This document shows, one piece after another, positions 1-11,588 of a DNA stretch of 64,000 nt; the stretch's first letter is position 1; each line of letters begins with the position of its first letter. Made by a program: the position numbers and the translations under genes. Source of the DNA: an uncultured Pantoea sp. (GTDB lineage Bacteria > Pseudomonadota > Gammaproteobacteria > Enterobacterales > Enterobacteriaceae); assembly GCA_913778495.1 (NCBI GenBank), contig CAJYVD010000035.1:1-64000 (forward strand), given 5' to 3'. The notes beneath the pieces are model-generated. The model did not search any database. It was not told the origin of the DNA and saw nothing but the letters and a program-made list of their open reading frames with translations.

Positions 1-755
1 TCACTCGCTCAGACTTCCTGACGGACCGGCGTCGATTCGCTCCTGCTCAACGCCGCCTCTCGCGGCATCCATGCCGCTCGCCCTGGAAGCCCTCACTCGT
101 TCAGCGAGTGGGGATGGCGCCTCACAACCCCCGCTGCAGGCCATGATTTTTTTCGTAGCAGCCGCGTGGCGGGAAGATTTTTAAGTAACAGCAGGCCGCA
201 TTGCTTTCTAAAACTTTTGCCTTTTGTCTTTTTCAGCCAGCGCTGTCTTTCAGGCCTGCTTACGGCCACCCAGACAGCACCACAAGGAAAAAATGAAAAA
301 GCCCCCACAGGCGAGGTCTGTGAGCGCCATCCGGAGCGCCGAATGGAGCGTGACGGCCAGGACGAAGCGGCATGGATGCCGCTGAGAGGGCGGAATGAGC
401 CAGGGATGGCGAATCCGCGCGGTCCGAGAGGCTGGCGCGGCGGAATGAGGGAACAGCGCAGGCTGGCGCAGGGCGCGGATTGCAAAGGGCCGCGCCCATC
501 GGCCCTTTGCCCGTACGCCGCAGCGGTGCGGCTGAAACTGCCGTACGGTTAGCGGGCGGAACCTGCTCAGTGCCATACCGGCTGAGCGGCTAACGCGCAA
601 GCCCGCGCAAAACAAAACCGGCTGAGCGGTCGGAACCCGCTCACCAAACCGGCCTGGCGGGCCGGACTCCCGCCAGCGCCTAAGACCCGCTCAGGTCCCC
701 CTCGCTTATTTGCTGTCGCCAACTAGACTAACAAACTGCTTAAAAGGGGAATGAC
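1..755. other. Non-coding, GC-rich structured region upstream of uvsE
   Basis: No convincing gene is visible. Open frames exist on both strands, but they are arginine/proline-rich, overlap each other and match no family I know, as expected in GC-rich non-coding DNA. The region carries strong hairpins: a perfect 11-bp stem with a 7-nt loop at 482-510 and an 8-bp stem with a 7-nt loop at 654-676. It also carries a 13-bp direct repeat, ACCGGCTGAGCGG, at 577-589 and 617-629. This looks like a degenerate, possibly multicopy intergenic element rather than a gene. A good Shine-Dalgarno for uvsE (AAGGGG) lies at the right end. Confidence 0.5.
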
Positions 756-1727
756 ATGAAATTAGGTTTTGCATGCAAATACTTTGATGCGCAGGCTAAA
801 CAGCCTTTTCCATTTAAAACCACGACGCGCACGCGGTTCTTGAGCCTCGACGATGGGGCACGCGCGACGCTGTTGGCGCAGCTGGCGGCGCAAAATCTTG
901 AAAACCTCTACCAGATGTTAAATTCGCTGGCCACGCTGCCGGATGCGCTGCGCATGTTGCGTATCGGCAGCGATTTACTGCCGCTGTACACGGTTCCGGA
1001 AGCCACGCGTGTTTACGCCGATCTCTTAACCGATCTGCGTCCGTTATTCAGCCGCTGCGGCGAGTACGCGCGCGCGCATAACATTCGGCTCTCCTTTCAT
1101 CCGGGACAGTATTCGGTGCTGGCGTCAGAGAATCCGGGCGTGGTCGATCGTGCTATTGAGGATGTGGAGTATCATGCACGCTGCGCCGTGATGATGGGCT
1201 TCGGTCAGCAGTTTCAGGATTTCAAAATCAATATCCACATGAACGGCAAGCTGGGCTTTGAGGGCTTTCGTGCGGCGTTTCAACGGCTAAGTCCGGCGGC
1301 GCAGAATATGCTGACCGTGGAAAATGACGAAATTTCCTGCTCGCTGGATGACGTTCTGCAAGCGCGTACGCTTTGTCCAGTGGTGCTGGACATCCACCAT
1401 CACTGGGTAAAAGAAAACGCCTTTATTCAGGCTGATGACGCGCGTATTCCCCTGATTATTGACTCCTGGCGCGGCGTGCGACCAGTGCTGCATTACTCGA
1501 TTGCTCAGGAAGGATTGATCCCCGACAGCGGCTTTCCCGATCAAAACGACTTAGCCGCCAGCAAGCCTAAACTGCGAGCGCATTCCGACTATTACTTCAA
1601 CCACACGCTGAATGATTGGGCGCTCTCGTTTAGCGCCTTTGACATCATGTGTGAAGTAAAAATGAAAAATCTGGCACGCGATCGGCTTTATGCCTATGGC
1701 GTTGAGCGCGGGGTGATCAACGCGTAG
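756..1727 (+). CDS. uvsE: UV damage endonuclease UvsE/UVDE family
   Basis: Predicted UV endonuclease that nicks DNA 5' of UV photoproducts and other distorting lesions, starting an excision-repair route independent of UvrABC. The 323-aa protein fits the TIM-barrel UvsE family and carries its metal-ligand signatures: SFHPGQ (about 113-118), VENDE (188-192), LDIHHHW (211-217), HYS (246-248) and HSDYY (276-280). The family binds up to three metal ions through such His/Glu/Asp residues. The start has AAGGGG seven bases upstream. The gene stands alone and converges on ascB, with a 12-bp-stem hairpin between them. UvsE is sporadic in enterobacteria, so gain or loss within the genus is plausible. 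The family call is firm; activity is inferred. Confidence 0.9.
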   Translation: MKLGFACKYFDAQAKQPFPFKTTTRTRFLSLDDGARATLLAQLAAQNLENLYQMLNSLATLPDALRMLRIGSDLLPLYTVPEATRVYADLLTDLRPLFSRCGEYARAHNIRLSFHPGQYSVLASENPGVVDRAIEDVEYHARCAVMMGFGQQFQDFKINIHMNGKLGFEGFRAAFQRLSPAAQNMLTVENDEISCSLDDVLQARTLCPVVLDIHHHWVKENAFIQADDARIPLIIDSWRGVRPVLHYSIAQEGLIPDSGFPDQNDLAASKPKLRAHSDYYFNHTLNDWALSFSAFDIMCEVKMKNLARDRLYAYGVERGVINA

Positions 1728-1743
1728 CGCACACCGAACGGAA

Positions 1744-1775
1744 GCGACACAGCGGACAGGTAGCCGCTGTGTCGC
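1744..1775. terminator. Hairpin between convergent uvsE and ascB
   Basis: A perfect 12-bp inverted repeat (1744-1755 and 1764-1775) with an 8-nt loop lies between two convergent genes. There is no long T-tract on either side, so it is a bidirectional terminator candidate rather than a textbook intrinsic terminator. Confidence 0.55.
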
Positions 1776-1780
1776 GGGCC

Positions 1781-4668
<2,888 letters not shown>

Positions 4669-4720
4669 GGCGTTCTGATCTCTGATTGAGGGTAGAGGTA
4701 CCGGCGGTAAGTTATGAGTA

Positions 4721-4738
4721 TGAGAAACCGGTTTCACA
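4721..4738. promoter_or_regulatory. LacI-family operator in the ascF/ascG intergenic region
   Basis: TGAGAAACCGGTTTCACA is an 18-bp palindrome with one mismatched pair around the perfect core GAAACCGGTTTC (4724-4735). This is the expected form of an AscG/GalR-type operator, placed between the divergent ascF and ascG. The same site could control both genes. Confidence 0.75.
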
Positions 4739-4899
4739 AAATGATGAAAGGGAGTTTCAATGCGATCAAGCAATTTGATTTTTTTATTTTTGATTATGTG
4801 ATATCGATCGGGTAAGAAACGGGGAGACCCGCAGATAATTCCCCGCGATTTTTGCCGCTTAGGTACACTGTGGCGAGGGACATTCAGGAAGAGAGAAAG

Positions 4900-5925
4900 A
4901 TGACCACCATATCCGAAGTGGCGAAAACCGCGGGCGTCTCAAAAGCCACCGTTTCGCGGGTACTGTCCGGCAATGGCTATGTGAGTCAGGCCAAGCGCGA
5001 ACAGGTGTTTCAAGCCATCGCCGCCACAGGATTTCGCCCCAATCTGCTGGCACGCAATTTGGCCGCCAAGTCGAGTCATACCATTGGTTTAGTGATGACC
5101 AATACCCTTTACGCCGGCAGTTATTTTACCGAGCTGATGCAGCACTCAGCGCGTATGTTGGAGCAGCAGGGCAGACAGCTGCTGCTGGTTGACGGCAAGC
5201 ACAGCGCCGAGGAGGAGCGCGCGGCTATCCAGTTCCTGCTCGATTTACGCTGCGACGGCATTATCATCTATCCGCGTTTTCTCAGCATTGAAGAGATGGA
5301 CGCGCTGGTCGCGCAGTACAAACACCCGATCATGGTGATAAACCGTCAGCTGCGCCAGCACGACAGCTACTGCATCTACGTTGACCAGCAGCTCACCAGC
5401 GCCCACGCGGTTGAACAACTGACGGCGCTGGGGCACCGTGATATTGCTTTTGTCACCGGATCGCTGGATTCGCCCACAGGGCAGGCGCGTCTCGCGGGCT
5501 ATAAGACTGCGCTCACGCGGCAGGGCATCACGGTGCAGGATGCGCTGATTGTCGAAGGGAAATGGCAGGCGCAGCAGGGCGTCATGGCGGTTGAAACGCT
5601 CCTGGCGCGCGGCGTGACCTTTAGCGCGGTGGTGGCCAGCAACGATGAAATGGCGATTGGCGTGCTGCAGGCGCTGGCAGCCCATCAGATAGCGGTGCCG
5701 CAGCAGGTTGCGGTACTGGGTTTTGATGATATTCCGCTGGCGCCGTACACCATCCCCGCACTCGCCAGCGTCAAAATGCCGGTCACTGACATGATCAAAG
5801 AAACGCTTGAGCGCTTAACCTTTATGCTGGACGGAGGCGAGTTACGCCAGCGGAAAAACTTCTGCGGCGAGCTGCAGGTTCGCGCCTCTATCGGGCCAGG
5901 ACCGTATGCCGCGCATGCACCCTAG
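4900..5925 (+). CDS. ascG: LacI-family repressor AscG
   Basis: Transcriptional repressor of the divergent ascFB operon, 341 aa. The N-terminal helix-turn-helix (ISEVAKTAGVSKATVSRVL, about 4-22) and hinge (NLLARNLAAKSSHTIGLV) are followed by a periplasmic-binding-protein-like effector domain ending in the FDDIPLAPYTIPALASVKMPV stretch. The sequence parallels E. coli AscG along its length, including ADGKHSAEEER-like and DLRCD segments. The start at 4900 was chosen because GAAGAGAG lies at Shine-Dalgarno distance; a longer frame from 4852 has no such signal. A strong terminator follows. The inducer is probably a beta-glucoside or its phosphorylated form (inferred). Confidence 0.92.
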   Translation: MTTISEVAKTAGVSKATVSRVLSGNGYVSQAKREQVFQAIAATGFRPNLLARNLAAKSSHTIGLVMTNTLYAGSYFTELMQHSARMLEQQGRQLLLVDGKHSAEEERAAIQFLLDLRCDGIIIYPRFLSIEEMDALVAQYKHPIMVINRQLRQHDSYCIYVDQQLTSAHAVEQLTALGHRDIAFVTGSLDSPTGQARLAGYKTALTRQGITVQDALIVEGKWQAQQGVMAVETLLARGVTFSAVVASNDEMAIGVLQALAAHQIAVPQQVAVLGFDDIPLAPYTIPALASVKMPVTDMIKETLERLTFMLDGGELRQRKNFCGELQVRASIGPGPYAAHAP

Positions 5926-5941
5926 CGCGTTTTACAGGCAT

Positions 5942-5970
5942 AAAAAAAGCCGGACAGCGTCCGGCTTTTT
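5942..5970. terminator. Bidirectional intrinsic terminator (ascG/mqo)
   Basis: A perfect 7-bp GC stem, GCCGGAC/GTCCGGC (5949-5955, 5959-5965), has a 3-nt loop with seven A on the left and five T on the right. It can serve both converging genes. Confidence 0.9.
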
Positions 5971-5987
5971 ATCATTCAGCGCAGTAA

Positions 5988-7634
5988 TTACAGCGCCATA
6001 TCCTGTTTAGCTGAATCTGCGCGCGGCTTAGCTTGCGCAGGCGCTTCAGACTGCTCGCCCATATTGATCACCGGCGGCTTGGTCAACTGCAGCGTCTCGG
6101 CGGTGTTGTCCCAAACCTGCTGGGTCAGCGCCACGTTGCCGTTCAGTTTCTGGCCAAAGCTTGGGATGATGGCGCGGATTTTCTCCTGCCACTCTGGTGA
6201 AGCAAACTGCTCTGGGAACAGCTTCTTCATCACATCCAGCGTGATAGGCGCAGCGGTAGACGCACCCGGTGACGCGCCCAGCAGTGCGGCAACGGTTTTC
6301 TGCTTGTCAGTGACAATCTCGGTGCCGAGTTTCAGCACGCCGCCTTTCTCCGCATCTTTCTTGATGATCTGTACACGTTGACCAGCCTGAATCAGCTTCC
6401 AGTCTTCTTTACGCGCGTTAGGGTAGTACTCTTTCAGCGCAGCGAAGCGGTCATCGTCATTCAGCATTACCTGACCGATCAGGTATTTCACCAGGTCGAA
6501 GTTGTCGATGCCGACGTGGGTCATCGGTCCGATGTTGCTTGTCGTGGTGGCGCTCAGCAGATCGAACAGCGAGCCATTTTTCAGGTACTTGGTTGAGAAG
6601 GTCGCGAACGGCCCAAACAGCACCACTTTCTTCCCGTCAAGGTTACGCGCATCGATATGCGGTACGGACATTGGCGGCGCGCCCACGGAGGCCTGACCGT
6701 ACACTTTCTGCAGGTGACGATTGGTGATTTCCGGGTTTTCGGTCATCAGGAAGGAGCCGCCCACCGGGAAACCGCCGTAGTTATCGCCCTCTGGGATGCC
6801 GGTTTTCTGCAGCAGCTTAACGGCCGCGCCACCTGCACCAATAAACACGTATTTCGCATCAACCGCGCGATCTTTACCGGATTTCACGTCTTTAATCGTA
6901 ACGTGCCAGGAGTTGTCGCTGTTGCGTTTGAAGTCGGTGACTTCCGAGGAGGTTTCCAGCGTGAAGTTCTGATCTTTTTTCAGGCTACCGATCAGCTGAC
7001 GGGTGATTTCGCCGTAGTTCACGTCGGTGCCTACTGGCGTCCAGGTAGCGGCCACTTTCTGGTTCGGGTCGCGACCTTCCATCACCAGCGGTGCCCACTG
7101 CTCAATCTGTTTGTGATCGGTGGAGAACTGCATGCCCTGGAACAGGGTGGTCTTCTGCAGCGCAGCGTAACGTTTGGTCAGGAATTCAACGTTCTTATCG
7201 CCCCAGACAAAGCTCATGTGCGGCGTTGAGTTGATGAACGAACGCGGATCGTGCAGCACGCCACGCTTAACCTGAGCGGAGAAGAACTGGCGCGAAATCA
7301 TGAAGGCTTCGTTGATTTCCAGCGCTTTGCTAACGTCGATTGAACCGTCCGCGCGCTCTGGCGTGTAGTTCAGCTCCATGTTAGCAGAGTGGCCTGTGCC
7401 GGCGTTGTTCCAGCCGTTAGAAGACTCCAGTGCTACGCCGTCCAGACGCTCTACCATCAGCTGTTTCCAGCCCGGTTGCAGTTCTTGCAGCCAGGTGCCG
7501 AGTGAGGCGCTCATGACGCCGCCGCCAATCAGCAGCACATCGGTTTTTTCGGGGGCGTTTTCAGCGTGAACCACTGAAGAAATAAGCAGCGCTGCCAGCG
7601 AAAGGGCAGGCGCGATTTTTTTTAGGTGAGTCAT
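5988..7634 (-). CDS. mqo: Malate:quinone oxidoreductase
   Basis: Membrane-associated FAD enzyme that oxidises malate to oxaloacetate and passes electrons to the quinone pool, bypassing NAD-linked malate dehydrogenase. The 548-aa protein has the family's FAD-binding start ([15 protein letters not shown]), the [14 protein letters not shown] segment, [15 protein letters not shown] and the C-terminal [13 protein letters not shown]. The start at 7634 gives a hydrophobic N-terminus ([20 protein letters not shown]) that resembles a cleavable signal peptide; E. coli Mqo has a similar extension, probably a membrane-association segment. It is a single gene. The gene is solid; the meaning of the N-terminal segment is not. 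Confidence 0.94.
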   Translation of the reverse strand: MTHLKKIAPALSLAALLISSVVHAENAPEKTDVLLIGGGVMSASLGTWLQELQPGWKQLMVERLDGVALESSNGWNNAGTGHSANMELNYTPERADGSIDVSKALEINEAFMISRQFFSAQVKRGVLHDPRSFINSTPHMSFVWGDKNVEFLTKRYAALQKTTLFQGMQFSTDHKQIEQWAPLVMEGRDPNQKVAATWTPVGTDVNYGEITRQLIGSLKKDQNFTLETSSEVTDFKRNSDNSWHVTIKDVKSGKDRAVDAKYVFIGAGGAAVKLLQKTGIPEGDNYGGFPVGGSFLMTENPEITNRHLQKVYGQASVGAPPMSVPHIDARNLDGKKVVLFGPFATFSTKYLKNGSLFDLLSATTTSNIGPMTHVGIDNFDLVKYLIGQVMLNDDDRFAALKEYYPNARKEDWKLIQAGQRVQIIKKDAEKGGVLKLGTEIVTDKQKTVAALLGASPGASTAAPITLDVMKKLFPEQFASPEWQEKIRAIIPSFGQKLNGNVALTQQVWDNTAETLQLTKPPVINMGEQSEAPAQAKPRADSAKQDMAL

Positions 7635-7977
7635 TCTGATCCTGATGTTTACTGTGCAGGTGAACGTTAAAAATTCGCTGAGCAAATTAAAAGATTGTTA
7701 CGAAAAGATTAATCTGTTTTTAGTTAATAAAGTATTTATGCCGGTTTATTAAGTTTTGTAACAGATGAGAGGTAAATAACAACAGAATAGAAAGGAAGGA
7801 AGCGGAATATCCGCTTAGGATACGCGGGTATTCTTTATATCTGGCTGTACGACTTAGGTCAAATTAAATACGCACGTCAGCGAAAAAAGAGAATAGCGCT
7901 GAGCGCCGATGCGTGAGAAGGCGATAAAGCCCGCCTGATACCTCGGCGGGCGTATTAAAAAAACACAACGCGATCCT
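7635..7977. other. mqo upstream region
   Basis: This AT-rich stretch of 343 bp has no credible ORF. The mqo promoter must lie in its left part, which holds several A/T-rich candidates that I cannot rank. Its right part holds the hairpin at 7928-7951. Confidence 0.5.
7928..7951 (-). terminator. Terminator downstream of the DUF1471 gene
   Basis: The stem GCCCGCC/GGCGGGC (7928-7934 region, 7945-7951) has a 10-nt loop and is followed on the minus strand by TTTAT. It lies just beyond the stop of the gene at 7978-8283. Confidence 0.6.
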
Positions 7978-8283
7978 TTACATCTGTGCCGGGTTATCGT
8001 GAATGTGGTAAAGCGTTGCCGTTGCGGCCATCACGCACTGGCCGTCGTGCGCCGGTTCATGGGTTTCAACGTCGGTAATATGGTATCCCACTGCGCCGGC
8101 CGCCCGTGCTTTACGGATAATGGCGTCGGTTAATTCTTCCATTGAGGTGGCCCAGCTTACGGATGTCACGCCGACAGGATGCAGCGACGATAATTCGCGA
8201 TGAGTGAGATCCTGACGAATTAACACCGGTTTAATCTGCTGTGGGGTAAAAATAGAAATCACATCGTTAATCAGGGCTTTCAT
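7978..8283 (-). CDS. Small DUF1471 (YdgH/BhsA/McbA)-like protein lacking a signal peptide
   Basis: A 101-aa protein. The C-terminal half (GVTSVSWATSMEELTDAIIRKARAAGAVGYHITDVE..VMAATATLYH) has the pattern of the DUF1471 fold found in BhsA/McbA/YdgH stress and biofilm proteins: Ile-Ser-x-x-x-x-Ser, a helix, Ala-Gly-Ala-x-x-Tyr-x-Ile, then an Ala-Thr-Ala-x-x-Tyr strand. Those relatives are normally periplasmic with signal peptides. Here the N-terminus (MKALINDVISIFTPQQIKPVLIRQDL) is not a signal sequence, so the protein is probably cytoplasmic. The start is fixed by GAGGAG about eight bases upstream. It is a single gene with its own terminator; its function is unknown. Confidence 0.7.
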   Translation of the reverse strand: MKALINDVISIFTPQQIKPVLIRQDLTHRELSSLHPVGVTSVSWATSMEELTDAIIRKARAAGAVGYHITDVETHEPAHDGQCVMAATATLYHIHDNPAQM

Positions 8284-8596
8284 GGCGTTGCTCCTCAATA
8301 AATCATCACTGAGCCGTTCAGGAAACGGAATTATTGTTTTGCCATTATCACTTTTCGCGCAGCGATAACTGCATACGTTCCAGGTTAATAAACACCCATT
8401 CGTGCCCGCCATTTTGGCTAAAGTTGCTAAAAAATTGTTAAGAAAGGTTCAGCCACAACTCCGTGAATATTTGGGGAATATTCTTGCATCTGCTTACATT
8501 TACCGCGCACAGCCGCGGTGAAAATAGACGCAGTGGCTTAAGCAGCAAAAGGGGAAATCACCTGAATGCCCGTGAGCGCATTCAGGTGAAGGGTGG
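8284..8596. other. Intergenic region between kup and the DUF1471 gene
   Basis: This 313-bp stretch contains the promoter region of the minus-strand DUF1471 gene on its left side and the kup terminator on its right. No credible gene was found. Confidence 0.5.
8555..8589 (-). terminator. kup terminator
   Basis: A perfect 12-bp inverted repeat, TCACCTGAATGC/GCATTCAGGTGA (8558-8569, 8578-8589), has an 8-nt loop. On the minus strand TTTCCCCTTTT follows. It starts 8 bp beyond the kup stop. Confidence 0.75.
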
Positions 8597-10465
8597 TTAA
8601 AACTCGCGCTGACCGCCGAGTTCGATCACGCGGTTAGGGGGAATGCTGAATTGCTCGTGCGCGCGCTGGGCGTTGCGCTGGCAGAAATGGAAGATGCCAC
8701 CGCGGATGCGCAGAAGACCCCGGCGCTTTTTCATTACCAGGGTATCGTGCGTGGTAAAAAACGACGCTTCGTTCAGCGTGCAGCCAAAGCCCTCTAAGCC
8801 GCACAGGTGCAAGATCTCCGCCATCGATGGCACTTCACGCCAGCCGTAGGCCGCTGTGACTTGCCAGAAAGAGGGCGAGAGCTGTGTGATGCGCACGCGT
8901 TTTTGATTGTAGACGCGCGGGGTTTCCGTCGTGCGAATGTGCAGCAACACCACCCGCTCGTGCAACACGCGGTTGTGCTTGAGATTGTGCAGCAGCGCCT
9001 GCGGAATTTCGTGTTCTTTACGCGCCAGAAACACCGCCGTGCCGGGCACCCGCTTGGGTGGTGTCGTCTCCAGCGAGCGGATCATTGCCTGTAAACTTTC
9101 TGGGTCGTTGTCGAGGCGGCGGATCAAGCGGTTGCGTTCGGTGCTCCAGATCAGCATCAATCCCATCATCAAGAGCGCCAGAATCACCGGCACCCAACCG
9201 CCGGACAGCAGCTTCATCAGGTTCGACACAAACAGCGGCACATCAATCGTCAGCATGGCGACCAGGAACACCAGCGCCAGCGGTACAGGCCACTTCCAGT
9301 TACGCAGCGCCACCACGCCGATCAGGCAGGCGGTAATGACCATGGTGCCGGTCACCACAATGCCATACGCCGATGAGAGGGCGGAAGATTGCTTAAATGC
9401 AACGACAATAACGGTCACGGCGACGAAGAGCAGCCAGTTCACCACCGGAATGTAGATCTGTCCTGATTCGGTATTAGAGGTAAAGACAATGCGCATTGGC
9501 GGGAGAAACCCTTGGCGAATCGCCTGATGCGTCAAGGTATACACGCCGGAAATCACGGCCTGCGCGGCGATGACCGTGGCCAAAGTTGACAGAATAATCA
9601 GCGGGATCTGCGCCCAGGCCGGTGCAAGATTGAAAAAGGGGTTATCGAGCGCTTTCGCGTCGGCGATTACCAGCGCCCCTTGGCCAAAGTAGTTCAATAC
9701 CAATGCCGGCATGGCAATCACCAGCCAAGCCAGACGAATCGGCGCCTTTCCGAGATGGCCCATATCGGCATACAGCGCTTCTGCGCCAGTCACCGCCAGC
9801 ACCACCATGCCGAGCGCTGCAAAAGAAAGCGCTTCATGAGTGTGGAGAAAATCGAAAGCGTAAGCCGGATTCAACGCCTTCAATACCGTGGGATTAAGGG
9901 CGATGCCGTGCAACCCAAGCAGACCAATCGAGATAAACCACACCAGCATCACCGGCCCAAACACGTAGCTCACTTTTTCCGTGCCGTGTTTTTGAATCAC
10001 AAACAGCAGAGCGAGGATGGTCAATGCGAGCGGCACCACATACTTGCCGAGAGAGGGCGAGACAACGTTGATCCCTTCAATGGCGGAGAGCACAGAAATA
10101 GCGGGCGTAATCACGCCATCGCCATAAAAAAACGCGCTGCCGGTTAAGCCTGCCAGCATAATCATGGGGGCGATCTTGCTGCTAACGTGGCGACGCGCCA
10201 GCGACATCAGCGTGAGGATGCCGCCTTCACCGTCGTGATCGGCACGCATTACAAAGCAGACATATTTCAGTGTGACGATCAGCGTCAGTGCCCAGAAGAT
10301 CAGCGACAAGAATCCCATCACTGCGGTAACAGAGGGCGCGCCATCGGGCAAAATCGACAGGCACTCTTTTAAGGTGTAAAGCGGGCTGGTGCCAATGTCA
10401 CCAAACACGATCCCGGCGGCCGCAATCATACCTGCGGGCAGGGAGGTTTTTTTTGTCTGACTCAT
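8597..10465 (-). CDS. kup: Low-affinity potassium transporter Kup
   Basis: Inner-membrane K+ uptake protein of the KUP/HAK/KT family, taking up potassium (and caesium) with protons and mattering most at low external pH. The 622-aa length equals that of E. coli Kup. The N-terminal GIVFGDIGTSPLYTLKECL motif and FFYGDGVITPAISVLSAIEG are diagnostic. About twelve hydrophobic segments span roughly residues 10-440. A cytoplasmic C-terminal domain (about 450-622) follows, ending RVIELGGQREF. It is a single gene with its own terminator. The start, MSQTKKTSLPAG, needs no adjustment. Confidence 0.96.
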   Translation of the reverse strand: MSQTKKTSLPAGMIAAAGIVFGDIGTSPLYTLKECLSILPDGAPSVTAVMGFLSLIFWALTLIVTLKYVCFVMRADHDGEGGILTLMSLARRHVSSKIAPMIMLAGLTGSAFFYGDGVITPAISVLSAIEGINVVSPSLGKYVVPLALTILALLFVIQKHGTEKVSYVFGPVMLVWFISIGLLGLHGIALNPTVLKALNPAYAFDFLHTHEALSFAALGMVVLAVTGAEALYADMGHLGKAPIRLAWLVIAMPALVLNYFGQGALVIADAKALDNPFFNLAPAWAQIPLIILSTLATVIAAQAVISGVYTLTHQAIRQGFLPPMRIVFTSNTESGQIYIPVVNWLLFVAVTVIVVAFKQSSALSSAYGIVVTGTMVITACLIGVVALRNWKWPVPLALVFLVAMLTIDVPLFVSNLMKLLSGGWVPVILALLMMGLMLIWSTERNRLIRRLDNDPESLQAMIRSLETTPPKRVPGTAVFLARKEHEIPQALLHNLKHNRVLHERVVLLHIRTTETPRVYNQKRVRITQLSPSFWQVTAAYGWREVPSMAEILHLCGLEGFGCTLNEASFFTTHDTLVMKKRRGLLRIRGGIFHFCQRNAQRAHEQFSIPPNRVIELGGQREF

Positions 10466-10634
10466 AGTATTCCTGATGGTAGCGCACGAAACGGCAAGCT
10501 TTATGATCGCGAAAATACCTGTTTATTCAGGAATCGGATAGAGGATGGCGAGAGAGTGAACAGGATTTTTACGGCAACGTGCTAAATTTTTACACCTTTT
10601 TTATACCGGAGGAAAGCAAAGCCGCAGCGTGAGA

Positions 10635-10660
10635 GAAAAAAGGCAGCCAATGTGGCTGCC
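10635..10660 (-). terminator. Terminator of the metQ-like gene
   Basis: The 8-bp stem GGCAGCCA/TGGCTGCC (10642-10649, 10653-10660) has a 3-nt loop and is followed on the minus strand by six T. It lies just downstream of the stop at 10670. Confidence 0.9.
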
Positions 10661-10669
10661 TGTGTCTTA

Positions 10670-11470
10670 TTACCAACCTTTGATAATGTCGCCTTTGTAG
10701 ATCTCGTTGGCTTTATCCAGCACCGGCTGCGATTGAAAGGCTTCTTTGAGTTTTTGGATATTCGGGCTGTCCTTGTTGTCTTCGCGCGCCACAATGGCGT
10801 TGACGTAAGGGGACGCTTTGCCTTCCATAAACATGCCATCGCGCGAGGCGGAGAGATTGACCAGCGCGGCAAAGTTATTGTTGATAATGGAGAGGTAAAC
10901 CTGCGGATCGTCCAGCGTCCGCGCCAGCTGCGGCGTGTCGACTTCAACAATCTTTAACTTTTTCGGGTTGTCGGTGATATCCAGCGTGGTCGGCAGCAAG
11001 CCCGCTTCCGGCTTCACTTTCAATAAACCCTGCGCCTGCAGCAGCAGCAGGCTTCGCCCGAGGGTGGTGGCTTCGTTGGAGAGGGTCACCGTCGCACCGT
11101 CTGGCAATTCCTTGAGCGATTTGATTTTGCGGGAATAGCCCGCAATCGGGAAAACGAACGTATTGGTCACGACGGCAAATTTATAACCGCGCTCTTTGGA
11201 CTGCATTTCCAGATACGGCAAGCTTTGGAACGCATTGGCATCAACGTCTTTATTAAACAACGCCTCGTTAGGCTGCACGTAATCGTTGAATGCCACCACG
11301 TCGACGTCGAGCTGATATTTATCGTGAGCCACCTGTTTGACCGTTTGCCACAGCGCTTCATCGGGCCCGGTATTGATTGCCACTTTGATTTTATTGTCGC
11401 TGTTGTTATCGCAGGCACTGAGCAGAGAAACCGCGGCGGCCAGTAAGGACGTGATGAGTATTTTTTTCAT
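10670..11470 (-). CDS. metQ: MetQ-family methionine-binding lipoprotein (orphan)
   Basis: Periplasmic substrate-binding lipoprotein of the NlpA/MetQ family (266 aa), expected to bind methionine. The signal peptide MKKILITSLLAAAVSLLSAC ends in a lipobox with the lipidated Cys20. The mature part has family segments such as IKVAINTGPDEALWQTV, DVDANAFQSLPYLE, GATVTLSNEATTLGRSLLLL and NNNFAALVNLSASRDGMFMEGK. The start at 11470 has AAGGAAT upstream. No metN (ATPase) or metI (permease) gene is adjacent, so this is either a second binding protein for a distant MetNI or an NlpA-like paralogue. Tandem MetJ boxes upstream support methionine-controlled expression. Confidence 0.88.
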   Translation of the reverse strand: MKKILITSLLAAAVSLLSACDNNSDNKIKVAINTGPDEALWQTVKQVAHDKYQLDVDVVAFNDYVQPNEALFNKDVDANAFQSLPYLEMQSKERGYKFAVVTNTFVFPIAGYSRKIKSLKELPDGATVTLSNEATTLGRSLLLLQAQGLLKVKPEAGLLPTTLDITDNPKKLKIVEVDTPQLARTLDDPQVYLSIINNNFAALVNLSASRDGMFMEGKASPYVNAIVAREDNKDSPNIQKLKEAFQSQPVLDKANEIYKGDIIKGW

Positions 11471-11506
11471 TATGCCGATTCCTTCGTGTAAGTGGTCTCG
11501 GACTAT

Positions 11507-11533
11507 ATTATACGTCTGGACGTCTGTACATCC
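11507..11533 (-). promoter_or_regulatory. Tandem MetJ boxes overlapping a -10 element
   Basis: Read on the minus strand, the 8-mers AGACGTCC and AGACGTAT lie in direct tandem (plus-strand 11518-11525 and 11510-11517), and a weaker third box lies at 11526-11533. The MetJ consensus is tandem AGACGTCT. A TATAAT -10 (11507-11512, minus strand) overlaps the last box, so bound MetJ-SAM would block RNA polymerase. It lies 37-63 bp upstream of the metQ-like start. Confidence 0.8.
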
Positions 11534-11588
11534 ATTAAGGTTCGATTGGCGTTTTTTTATCCAGAACGTGACTGACCGTAAGCGGACG

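Noticed and set aside
93-615. Several overlapping open frames on both strands (up to 130 codons)
   Set aside because: Mutually overlapping, Arg/Pro-rich, no ribosome-binding sites and no recognisable family; typical of GC-rich non-coding DNA.
9680-10147. 155-codon frame opposite kup
   Set aside because: His/Gln/Arg-rich shadow of a clearly coding membrane protein gene.
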